A stretch of 64,000 nt of DNA from Burhinus oedicnemus. Its lineage: Eukaryota > Chordata > Aves > Charadriiformes > Burhinidae. The notes beneath the pieces are model-generated. The model did not search any database and was not told where the DNA came from. It saw only the letters and a list, made by a program, of their open reading frames with translations. Shown here in pieces: positions 49,500 to 60,300 of this stretch. Positions within the stretch are counted from its first letter, which is position 1, and each line of letters starts with the position of its first letter. The position numbers and the translations under genes were made by a program. The stretch covers positions 791,803 through 855,802 of the forward strand of contig VFFE01007626.1 in assembly GCA_008921705.1 (NCBI GenBank), read 5' to 3'.

Positions 49500-49615
49500 T
49501 GATAAGTGCTATCATCATCTTGCAAATAATGAGAGAGAAGCAAGAAGTGTAAGGCTTGTCTGAGGCCACCATGGACCCAGCAACTGAAAATCTGACAGCT
49601 CCAGGCCTGTATTTA
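49500..49615 (+). repeat. MIR-like SINE relic
   Basis: 'atcatcttgcaaataatgag', then 'gtctgaggccaccatggac' and 'cagcaactgaaaatctgac' follow the MIR order 'ttttacaaatgaggaaac', 'cccaaggtcacacagc', 'aactcagtggcagagc'. Confidence 0.45.
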
Positions 49616-50294
49616 TGAATGTAAATTATCTGATGGCGTTGGTCTTGTCTTACTGGTCACAACTCTTGCAAGGTGCCTTAGTTCACAAACAGAACCTTTA
49701 TTTGAAAATAACTTTTCAAGAATGATGAGCTCTCACAGCCTGTGTTACGTTTAAACCGGATGTTGTCACAGAAATGTGCTGTGTCTCATGTTGTATTATC
49801 CCTTTGCTCTTTGATCATCAATTCCTCCTTCTCACTGAGTTTGCAATTAAGTGTCTTGCAGGAGATTCCCAATTTTGATTGGATTTGTTAATTACTTGCC
49901 AGGACATTGCGGGAATTAGACTGTGAGGAACGGTGATTTGAGGAAGGCAAGCACCACACCCAGCCGTTCCGTCTTAGACCTCAGAGCCATGCCAAACCTT
50001 ATGTGGCATCCTCTGCACTACGGTCTGAACCGGGACAGAGCTCCCATTTTAGATTTACAGGAATCATGAGCTGCTGTTAGGACAGCAGAAAATCCAAACC
50101 ACCATAATTTGTACAGCCTGCATAAACCCAGTGATCTTATTTTAAATGTTTCTGTCAGTGTAAATCTTTGAACAAGTTTTAACAGGTTGTGTCCTTAAAA
50201 CTTTTTGAGTAAGATTTCACAGACTGATAGGGACACAAAGTACTACTCAGAAAAAGTCGCTATAAGATGTTGAATACCCTACCCATAGAAACAA

Positions 50295-50575
50295 CTCCTT
50301 TTGTGGCTCTGTCCGCACCGGAGCAGCAGCCAGCCCCGCCACAGCCCGGCGGGCTCCCCGGGCTCCGCTCCCCGCCGGGCCCCGCCTCCCTCCGCCCCGG
50401 CGCCGGCCGGGCCGAGGGGCGGTGGACACCGGACGGGGGCGCCCCCTGGCGGCCGCCTCCGGGCACGGCCTGCCCCGGTCCCAAGCGCCCTTCCCGCCCC
50501 CGCGGCGTGTCGGGTATCATCGAGTGGGTTTCGCACTCGCATCCGAGTGTTTCCATCGCTCTTCGGGTGTATGGA
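50295..50575. promoter_or_regulatory. CpG island
   Basis: About 280 bases of very GC-rich, CpG-dense sequence stand out sharply from AT-rich flanks. GC-box-like words occur, such as 'ccccgcct' near 50373 and 'aggggcgg' near 50415. CpG islands in birds usually mark promoters, but no coding exon, TATA box or start could be assigned, and open frames in both directions are explained by lack of stops. It could be the promoter or first exon of a non-coding RNA, or an unannotated distal promoter. A CTCF-type motif lies inside, and a CR1 element begins 10 bases beyond the island edge. Confidence 0.7.
50439..50455 (-). promoter_or_regulatory. CTCF-type insulator motif
   Basis: The minus strand of this stretch reads gccgccagggggcgc, which differs at one permissive position from the CTCF core gccaccagggggcgc. 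CTCF is the zinc-finger protein that anchors chromatin loops and insulators. The site is oriented on the minus strand and sits in the centre of the CpG island. Confidence 0.6.
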
Positions 50576-50584
50576 AGGTACTCA

Positions 50585-51385
50585 GAATCACAGAATGGTT
50601 TGGGTTGGAAGGGACCTTAAAGATCATCTAGTTCCAAGCTCTTTGCCATGGGCAAGGACACCTCCCACTAGACCAGGTTGCTCAAAGCCCCATCCAACCT
50701 GGCCTTGAACACCTCCAGGGACTGGGCATCCACAGCTTCCCCGGGCAACCTGTTCCAGTGTCTCACCACCCTCACAGTAAAGAATTTCTTCCTAATATCT
50801 AATCTAAATCTATCTTCTTTGACTTTAAAACCGTTACCCCTCATCCTATCACTACACTCCCTGACAAACAGTCCCTCCCCATCTTTCCTGTAGGCCCTGT
50901 TTAGGTACTGGAAGGCTACTATAAGGTCTCCCCAGAGTCAAGTCTTCTCTGGGCTGAACAACCCCAACTCTCTCAGCCTGTCCTCATAGGAGAGTTGCTC
51001 CAGCCCTCTGATAATCTTTGTCATCCTCCTCTGGACACTCTCCAACAGTTCCATGTCCTTCTTATGTTGGGGGCCCCAAAGCCGGACACAGTACTCCAGG
51101 TAGGGTCTCACAAGAGTGGAGTAGAGGGACAGAATCACCTCACTTGACCTGCTGGCCACTCTTCTTTTGATCCAGCCCAGGATGTGGTTGGTTTTCTGGG
51201 CTGTGAGCATACATTGCTGGCTCATGTTGAGCTTCTCATCAACCAACACCCCCAAGGCTGTCTCCTGGGGGCTGCTCTCAATCCATTCTCTGCCCAGCCT
51301 GTATTTGTCCTGACCCACATGCAGGACCCCCGACCAACTTGCTGTTGGGCTTCTCATATTGCTCTAGTCTTTATCGCACCCAGCT
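50585..51385 (-). mobile_element. CR1 LINE, 5'-truncated copy
   Basis: This is a minus-strand CR1 copy of about 0.8 kb. The 3' terminus at 50585 (reverse complement of 'aatcacagaatggtttgggt') abuts the CpG island. It covers the 3' UTR and the C-terminal quarter of ORF2. The 5' boundary is blurred: similarity fades between about 51340 and 51385. Confidence 0.93.
50938..51357 (-). pseudogene. CR1 ORF2 C-terminal remnant
   Basis: A 139-codon minus-strand frame carries the region after the catalytic box of the CR1 reverse transcriptase. It includes [18 protein letters not shown], the thumb-like segment [11 protein letters not shown] and the end motif [13 protein letters not shown]. The catalytic FADD motif and everything before it are absent because the element is truncated. 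It ends with a stop just past GLFSPEKT, earlier than the normal ORF2 end. It aligns with residues 135-265 of the copy at 7766-8623. Confidence 0.85.
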
Positions 51386-52160
51386 GACATATGACATATC
51401 CCTCTGGATCACTCCACTTTACTGTTTCAACAGTGCTGCTTGTGCTATTACTGAACGGTAGATTCAGTAGGCCTGTTTACAGCAAAGTGTCTTGTGGGAC
51501 CAGAATTCAACATTTTAAGCCTGTTAGGAAACAGCAAAGGGAGTTGCATTACTGTAGATGTGTGTATTCTGCAGAGGGGAAGGTTGGAAAAGACTTTAAA
51601 GCTCTTTCAGGCTTCAGAGGAAAATAATATATCAATAAATATAAACCAAGTGAGAAGATCATGCAAAAATTGCTCTGAAGCTGGGAGCCAGTTTGGTATC
51701 TTAGGATGGGTTCCCTTGGTTCTCCCAAGAGCTGCATAGCTCTGCTGAGGGTTGTTACCAATCTGTGCACGCCCAGCTGCCGGCCAGAGGGAGCATCCAG
51801 AGCCTGCTCGGGATCATGAGATCTTACCCAACTCCTTCAGGAAGTACCAGCTCAGTTCTGCCCAGTCCATGCCACCTTCATACCTCAGGGCTCAGGCTGA
51901 CGGGGTAGGAATGGTGGTGAGTGCTGCTCATGAGTTGGTGGAGGCCGGGGCAGACCACTTGGGGAGGAGTGTGTTTCTGTAGCTAAGACAGGCCCCGATG
52001 TGCTCTTTGGGAGCCCCAGGTGGCAGCAGGCATGTGAGGAACTCTGGAGGACCATGTCACCCTGTTGTTCTAAGACCTATCAGCCTGATACTCATCTACC
52101 AAGTCTAAAGCTACCTGGCTTGGTGAATTCCAGGGGAAAATACCAGGACTAGCTTCTTAA
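51386..52160. other. Unannotated sequence
   Basis: No repeat or gene recognised. Frames near 51391-51739 and 51752-51982 overlap others and show no motif. Confidence 0.4.
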
Positions 52161-52169
52161 TGGAAAGTA

Positions 52170-52400
52170 TATGGTTATGGTATTTATCACAGTTGCTTTC
52201 TCTTCTTTCTTCTTCTGAATCCCCTTGTTGTTTTATATGCAAGTTTCACATCACTTTTCATTTGTTTCCTTTCTAATCTGAAGAGTCCCAGTTTACTTAA
52301 TATTCTCTGTTACAGTGGTGTTCCATATATTTGGCTATCCTTGTTGCCCTTCTTACTTGTGAATAGTAACGGTTAGCTCACAGTCCATCACTTCATACAT
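52170..52400 (-). mobile_element. Possible ancient LINE (CR1/L2-type) fragment
   Basis: The run 'ctgaagagtcccagtttact' then 'gttccatatatttggctatc' and 'cttgttgcccttctta' resembles the 3' part of old amniote LINEs read in reverse ('cctttgatcatccttgttgc', 'ccttctctg'). Divergence is high and family assignment is open. Confidence 0.35.
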
Positions 52401-54030
52401 GAAGCTGAGATTTTTTTCCCCACAATTATCACTTGACGCTTACCCACAATAAATGTTACTGCAGGCAAATGAGAAGCAGCAGAAAAAAACCAAGAGTGGA
52501 AAAGTGTGGGATGCTGCCTTCTGGGGGCAGTGTGAGCTTGTGTAATTACAGTAACCATGATCGGCTTTATTTCTCAAGTGCTGTGTGCTGCTTGTTTCAA
52601 GAATTTCTCTTATGCTGGAATACCTCTCCGTTGGATCTGGTCTGGTTCTTTGCACTTCCTGTACAGTAGGGCCATTACTTGAGGTAATTAAGTAAATGTC
52701 TTCACACACACACCTCCAGTTCCCAGAATTTTGTCTCTTTTTACTTTAGATCTCTTTGGAGTCTTTTTCTCTTTTTTTTCTCAATATATAGGCATGTTGA
52801 TTTTCCCCTTATTATCCTCTCCTAGTAGAGAGCTATTTGAAGGGACCCTACAGAGATACCCTTTGTGGAGGTTGGGCTTTCAGCAAAGGTTGTCTAGGCA
52901 AACTGCTAAAACCATTAGTTAGAGGTTCTCCTGCCTGTAGTGTGACACATAACAGCAGCAAGTAGCACCCTCAGCCTGGAAAACCTTAATTCACAGTGAA
53001 CTTCTCCTGGGCGCTGAAAGATATGCTTTTGGGTCTTTGATTTCTCCTCTGTCACAGTGTATATACAAACACAGTATGGCATGATTATTTTCTGAAAAAC
53101 ACAAGAAATTAATAATTGAGATAGGTTGGTTTGTTTGTTGTAGTACATCCTCATGCTTAGAAATGTTTTGCAGCAGGAGCTTTCCGAGGTGCACATATAA
53201 GGAATGAGTACCTCATAGCTAGCCCAGCCTGATATTAAACCTGCCGTAATTTTCAGGAAAAATTACTTAAGTGAATTATGATGGGATTGTGGGGTATGCT
53301 TCCACATTTTCTCTTGTGTTTTCCCCCTCCTTTTTATTTGTAGTATTAAAAGACTTTTAAATAGATTCTTAGAAATTAGATTTTAAAATATGTGCTTATA
53401 TCAGGTATTTTCCTTAAATCTATTCATGGATATCTGTCAATTCTTTTAAATAGTTAAAAAATACTGAGTGATAGAGATAATTTTGTAAGTGTCAAAAATC
53501 TCTTTAAAGCTAGGAAACTGAATCTACATGATGGTTTCTGTTTTCTCCAATGAGAAAAACAACACTGAAAAGGGAGAGAGAAATTTCTTCTGATTCCTTT
53601 CTCTAAATAGTTTTTTGCCTTGATCAGGAGTTCTGCCTATGTAAGGATGTCCAGGCAGGACTTATTATTGCAGCTCTCATTATTTCATTTTATTTATCAT
53701 TATTTATCACTATGGAAATACTTGCTGACCTGTGCAAATAAGTAGCCCATCTCCAAAGAGCCCTGTTTACCTCCAAGAAAGCACAATAACCATTCAGTAG
53801 AGGAAACGATTTACGCTGAGAAGGCAGGGTCGCCTACTCCAAGATCCTATTGTAAGGTTAGACTTTAACAAGCGAACACTAGCAAATGAGCACAAAGAGG
53901 GTTCTACAGGCGCAGAGGACAACAAAAGCAGAAGTTGTAATGTCAAGAGGAAGACACACAGACACGCAGCGGAAGCTGATTGAAAGGCATATAGTTTTGC
54001 AATGTGGGTAATTCATAACCCCTTAAACTG
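52401..54030. other. Unannotated sequence
   Basis: AT-rich throughout, with a (ca)n patch near 52703-52713. No gene or recognised transposon. Confidence 0.45.
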
Positions 54031-54345
54031 GAAGTGTTTACTTAGCTGATTAAACCACAGGCTTAAATAGTCTAAAATGATTGTTGTGGATGTGGTTTTA
54101 ATCCTCGGGCAGTCTAGAGATCTTGGCGGCTGGGGTCTTTACGTCTGGGAGAGGTTTACGTGTCCCATTACCCGGCCTCAGCCAGGCTTGCGGGGAAGCT
54201 CCCCCCGCCCGCAGCGTTCACCGCCGCCCTCGCCCTCAGCCCGGGCAGCAGCTCCGCGGGGCGCGGGCGGCTGCTGCCACTGGGTGTCTCTCGGCGGTGC
54301 TTTCTGGAGGACGGCTGAGCTTCTCAACAGCTGACCGGTAATCAA
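54030..54345. promoter_or_regulatory. Small CpG-rich block with upstream motif cluster
   Basis: From about 54115 to 54345 the sequence is CpG-dense (I count about 18 CpGs in the core 54170-54340), with words such as 'ccgcggggcgcgggcgg'. Just upstream lie a forkhead-type tgtttac (54035-54041) and a RUNX-type aaccaca (54053-54059). Two overlapping plus frames of 72-85 codons are explained by GC richness. A promoter or enhancer-associated island is plausible; the transcribed unit is unknown. Confidence 0.5.
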
Positions 54346-56770
54346 AACTCTTCCAGTGCAGCACGCAGTTCAGCCGAGGCTCTCCTCCTTTTTTGATTGT
54401 TAGGGAAGAAATCTGAAGCCGTTTGGTCTGGACTGTCTTTCATGGTTTTGTGTACTGGGATCTCCTGATGATGCTCCCTTTCGACTGCCGTCTATAAGAC
54501 TTGAGATCTTGCCATACTGATGCTTGGTTTATAAATGCTAATTGCATTGGCAATGGACTGCTATTTCTCCCACGGTGGCCTCTCTTTTTTTCAGTCAGTA
54601 GTAGCAGGACTGGTCCTGTAGTCACTGAAATTTTCTCTTCCTCACCTTCCGCTCAGATGTCCCATGTCTGTTTTAACTGTATGTAGCTTGCATATTTTTT
54701 TCTTGCTACTTCTTGAATCTTTACTGCCACAAAACTTCCTGTATACACTACGGCCTCGCCTTCATGGACTAAGTACTCAGCAGCGCTTCTCCTCCCTCCC
54801 ACTTCTGCTGGATGGACTGCATGAAGTATGCATGGTATCTATGAGAAGGCTGCATCTCTAAATCAGCTGGGAGGGAATCATAGCTCAAAACTGCCCATCA
54901 CAATGTTTCATATACAGAAAAGTACAAATGTTACTTGTAGTAAAGCAGGTCTGTTGTCAGCTGTATTGAACAGTCCCATGTGCCCCAAAAACTGGCGACC
55001 TAGGCAGTCACCTTTGTGATCTCAGTCCTGGTAAATATGCTTTAGAAAATGCTGGATAAACTCTTTCAGTTACCAAGAAGTGCATACCATCCCAAGGGAA
55101 CAAGAGGATTATACCCTCTAGACAAAAAATTAAGATACAGATTGAAATAAACAAGTAATATTTAGGTTTAGGCAGCATCTAAGTTGTCGACAAAAAAATA
55201 TGGGCATGATATGAAGCTAACCTCAAAACAACCTGTTGTAGCAAGAGAAATGGAATCATATGGGAGCTCCAAAAGTTTTGCGTGTGCCTGTAAAACTTCT
55301 GAGTTTCACACTGCAATGGTATTTCTAGAGACATGCAGTACAAATAAGTTTTGAAGTCCTCTAGTCCCCCTGCTGAAGGGAAATGTGAGCTAGGACTAGG
55401 ATTTTCCAGTTCTCACCTAGCATCATGCATTTGTCAAATTAATTACCCCACCTCCCAGGCCGACACTGTTGCAGCCCTGGCTTGGGGGGCATCCAGTGGA
55501 GTCAGGGACAGTCCAGACTGTGCTTTCACCTACCTCCATGCCTGCCTAGGAGCAGAGACAGATGCCAAAGCTGAGACAGATGTTAGTTTTGCGAATTTTA
55601 TTTACAGCCAGCAGGTGTGATTTCCACCAGGAGCTTGCTCTTCCCTTGAGAATGACAGCCCAGTGCTACAGCTGTGTGGGAATCACAGAGTGCAAGTCCT
55701 CTTCCGAACACGCTCACAGCCAAAAGCTAAATGAAGTTTGGCCCATAATTATAACGACAGCATTTATTTTCTCATGTAAACATAAAATGCTTTGTCGTAC
55801 TTTCTCTGACCCACCCACTAGCCTACCCTTCTTTGCTGTAGGGAGCTCACTTTAAGTTAGTTGTGTCTGGATCCTTTGCCTTTACATATTCTGACTCTTT
55901 TTTTTTTCTTGGAACATAGATGTAAAAATGCCTTTCATCGGTCCTTGCACAGTATCTCTCTCCTTCTGTTCCCATTTATGGGACTGTAGTACATACATAC
56001 ATACATGCACATAGGCTACACACCATCCAGTTGCATGTACTTGTGCACACCTCAGCATGAGGCACCTTATCCACATCTTCGTGACTAGAAACATTCGCAC
56101 GCGCTTCTGTGATTTGCAAGTATTGAAGAGACAAACAGCCATGAGCTAGCATCTTATTCTGCTGCTGTGATGTATTTTTTGCTAGTATTTTTCAAATGTA
56201 ACATAAGGACATTAAGCATGGAAATAATACCTTCCTCTGCAGCACAGAAATTCCTTTAGATACTTCGAGGGCTTCTGAATGTGCAAATCTTTGTGTTTCC
56301 GCACAGTCAGGTGTATTTGCCGCCCGCCCTTCAAAGGCAGGAAGTCTGTGTCACTGCAGACTCAGTGTGGTGGATTCTTAATGGGGATCCCAACCCAAAC
56401 TGACAGATCTTGGGTGTAATTTTTTTAACCTGTCAAGATCCATCTTTTTTTCTCTTGCATTTTATTTTTATTAACAAGATACAAGGAACAAAGTACACTC
56501 AGAAGGAAGCACAGAAAGCAGTAACATTCATAGCTGCTCCACAGCAAAGTGTGGAAGGAGCATAATAAAGCTTTAGTGAGTTTTCACTTGTGAATGGCAC
56601 TCCGTGCTGAAGGCACAGTTTTGGGGAGAAATCTGGTGAGAGCTGTACATTTAATTCAGAGTGGCACCAATGCATTACCTTCAACCAAAATCAAGATCAA
56701 TAGGAAAGCTTCTGTATCTTTTCATGTTGGAGGAGTGACCTGAATTCTGCCTTTACGGGGTGGCTGCACT
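54346..56770. other. Unannotated sequence
   Basis: Contains a short (acat)n run at about 55990-56005. No gene or transposon recognised. Confidence 0.45.
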
Positions 56771-56774
56771 CCCA

Positions 56775-56855
56775 TGAGGTCATGAGAGAGTCGCTGTCCC
56801 ACTCTCCGCCTCATTTCTCTCATTGTAAAACATGATTTACTTCACTTATTCCCAC
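56775..56855 (+). repeat. MIR-like SINE fragment
   Basis: 'gagagtcgctgtcccactct' then 'ccgcctcatttctctcattg' and 'taaaacatgatttac' matches the MIR run 'aagtcacttaacctctct', 'gcctcagtttcctcatctg', 'taaaatgaggat'. Confidence 0.45.
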
Positions 56856-57332
56856 AGGTTTTGTGGCTGTTAATGGGTAGTGTAAATCACTGTTTTACTA
56901 TTGCTCTGGCTGGGAAATCAGGCCCATCTTTCTCACTGTGCATTCTCTGTTCATCACACGCAGGCAGAACTGAACCCTGGAGAAACTGGAGAGTCCAGCT
57001 ACTGGGTGGAGGCTTTGCTGTGGTTCCCAAATACCTCTTGCTGCACTTGTTGGCTCGGACTGTGTTTGTAAACATTCACAGGCCCGCTCCTTTGGATTGT
57101 TCTTTGGAGCCAGATTTTCTTTTGATGTTAAACAGGATGTGTGTGTTAATTAATTTATTTTACTCAGGGTAGGAAATTGCTGCCAATGTTCTTTGAAGAG
57201 TCCTGTGAGCCATCTCTCCCCTCACATAAACATTCAGGAAATTTTGGTTAAAGTGTTTATTTTTTTAACTATGCATAAATGTTAATCTGGTTGTTTTACA
57301 GTGGAGAGGTTTTACAGGCTCCTTTAAAAACG

Positions 57333-57341
57333 TCAAGGTCA
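57333..57341 (+). promoter_or_regulatory. Extended nuclear-receptor half-site
   Basis: tcaaggtca is the consensus for monomer-binding orphan nuclear receptors such as NR5A and ERR proteins. It lies one base before the inverted repeat at 57343. Confidence 0.4.
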
Positions 57342-57342
57342 T

Positions 57343-57365
57343 GTTTAAACAGTTACTGTTTAAAC
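57343..57365. repeat. Perfect 10-base inverted repeat
   Basis: Arms gtttaaacag and ctgtttaaac are exact reverse complements with the three-base spacer tta. Each arm contains a forkhead-like tgtttaaac word. Confidence 0.9.
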
Positions 57366-60300
57366 TGAGGAGATGAAGCACTGGACCAAGAGGATTCAGA
57401 GGTGAAAAAATGAAAACCGGTATTTTCTGCTAACAGGTGTTATTTGAGAGTTTAGTGCTGATGAAAGTGATGGTGAAAACCTTTGGAGATTGATTGCTTC
57501 TCTATCTTCTCCTTTGTACTTGTACTGTGGACATTGTTAGTGAAAATACACCCTTCCTGCCTTAGTCCTAAGTTGAAAGGACTTCTGCCTGGTGATGACA
57601 GGAAAGCGCAGGCTCTATAAACATTGACTTCCTGAGAATGCCAGGAAAGGCCAGTTCATGCCAATTACGGCAGTGACATTTATGATGTGGAGGTATACTA
57701 CTTCATGGTTTGTAATGGTCCAGGAGGCTGAGGTGATTAAATATTGCTGGTGAGGTCTCTCAAATTCAGACTGATATCTCAGGAGAAAAAGGATTGAGAA
57801 TCCTGGTGCTAGATGATTCTGTCATATTGCATATTATAATGCAGCACTCCCACTTGAGTAAGGAGCACAGGGTGCTTCTTTTCAAAACCCAAAGCTTTCA
57901 AACTGCAAGTTTGACAAAAATAATGAAGCTTTATGGAATACTATTAAGTTATATTTAAATTGGAAGAAAGCAAAAACCTGTCTTTTTTTAAATAACTTTC
58001 TCTTTTTGTGATAGCATTAAATAACTCCGGTCTTGGTTTCATGTTTAATTGGTAGGGTGTTACGATCTGAGAGCGGATGCAGTTCAAGCTGATCAGTCTA
58101 TCGCATGCTACCAGACAATGCAGAGTATTTTGCCAAACAAGACCAGATAGATGCCTTGTTCTGGAGAGACTGCAGTTTGAGACTGATCTTTCAAGATACT
58201 GTATGACAGCAGATTCCCCAAGGGAGGGATTTGGTCTCTTTGTAATCTCAAGTGTCTGCATACACTTCACTGTAGGTTTGGTGTCTAGCACTCTTATTCT
58301 AGGACAATAATCCACAGCCATTTAAATCAAGACCTAACTGAGAACTTAATGGAAAAAGTTTAGCATCTCCCCAAGGACTGTGCCATAAATTCAACTGAGA
58401 TGACAAGAGGAAGGAATGGCAAGATGGGTAGTGCAAGATACATGAATTTTATCTTTAATTTGAGTTGAATTCAAACAGAGCTAGTAATGGCCAAATGTTA
58501 TGATGACTTTGGTGATGAGAGTTAAATTGGAGGTTTTCCCAGTGATCTGTCCTCCATTTTAAAAAGCAAAGAAGCAAAATTTGTTGTAGCTGGCACTAAA
58601 TGGAAGTCTTTTTTTTAGTAGTAGCAATAGATAGCAATGACTGATCCACAGAAACCAAACTGCCATTTCTGATTCCTTTTGATTATGGGTGACTCACAGC
58701 AATGAAGGAGTTGCTTGTTCATGTTCTTTTCAACACTGTGAAAGACAGCATTCAGCTCACGAGGACTGTCCATCCATCATCTTTTTTGTAGTATTAGCCT
58801 TCCCCTGGACAGACACCTTATTTAAAAAACGATTGAGACCCCAACTCAGGGTGTGGCATTAGTTTTCTGTATTCATTCAATAATCAGTAATGTATAATAC
58901 CATACAATATTTTAAGTTGGTGGAGATATTTGAGATATAGGGAGAAATCTGTGTTCATCCTTTACGTAACAGTCATTGAGTCACACAATCTTGTTTAAAC
59001 AAACAGTGTGAATCTTAAAATAGCCCCTGGACATTCCATCGCGATGGCCATATTCAAATGAATGTTCAAGATGTTTCCCCACTATCGTATACCCACACAG
59101 TAACCCTTCAGTGACAGCAGAGCCGTCTAGAGACAGTATTAAGCTACACTCAGCACTGGACACACAGATATGTTCACTTGCTCTGGTGAAGTAGGAAAAT
59201 CTGCTTCTCTGTTATCCACCCACCAAGGGAGGCAATGGACATGAAACATTTTGAGGCTAAGCTCATCTGAGTGTGATTTTAACATACCATTTATTGTTTC
59301 TGGATAATTATTAGAGGAATTCATGGAACATGACCTTGTTGCCATATAAATGGAGGGAAACCCTGCTCTTCACCTGATTAACAATTGACATTGGCCAGTT
59401 TCAAGAAGATAGGAATGAAAACTTGAAATTCTTTGAATGAACATTATTAATATTGCTATAGATACAGAACTAGAGGAAATTGTTCTTACTGCTCAGAATA
59501 TTTGTCTGATTTCCATAATCCTCACTGTTTTTTTCTATACAGTCCTATTGATACATTTCAAAGGATAGCTTAGATATGATAAAAGCATAAATATTTTGTG
59601 CAACTGATCAGTTAAGAGAGCAGCCAGGAGACATTGCAGCTCAGCATTCAGGAATTGTTTAGCGGTGTTTCTCTAGTGAAGAAAGCTTCAAAGAGGAGGC
59701 TGGAAAGGCTACTCTTCTGGAGCTCGCTCAGTTTCTAACCTAGACGTCAGGCTAGTATTGGAGGGACTCAGATTTTCATGAGATGAGAAACATAAAATCA
59801 TGCTGCTGCAGCCCCTTCTGTATGGATCTGCAGGTGAAGTACTTGGCTGTTCAAGACTGTCCATGCGTTCTCTTCCATCAGGCTTTGCCTATACCATATG
59901 TCCTGAATAGATTGTGAAATTGGTCAATAAACCTAGTATTGATCCATCAGTAAAGGTAGAATAAGGCTCCAAGAGGAAAGACTGTGTGGAGTGAGCTTAT
60001 GGCAGCTAAATGAGCTGAATGCGTACCAAATGCTTCCCTTTCCTAGGTGGGGACCTAACCCGTGCTTCTGAAATCCCCTGGAAGTCTCAAGCACTTCAAA
60101 CTGAGAGGAAACTACCTCATGTCTAGGTGGCTTCCAAAAGTCCCAGTGAAAGGCACGTGTCCCCATGAGTCACTGGGGGAGCTGGGGAACCAGGCGGGCC
60201 GCCAGCGGGTACACAGGGCCTGCCTGGATGCACCTAGGCACTGAGATCCTGCCAGACCACAGCCGCCCCCTCCTTTCTTTGAACTCCCCTAGGGGCAGTG

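Noticed and set aside
50247..50708. Several overlapping frames of 60-135 codons across the CpG island
   Set aside because: All are explained by few stop codons in GC-rich DNA. They disagree in strand and frame and run into the CR1 element.
57944..58321. 125-codon minus-strand frame
   Set aside because: No recognisable motif and an overlapping plus frame; treated as unannotated.
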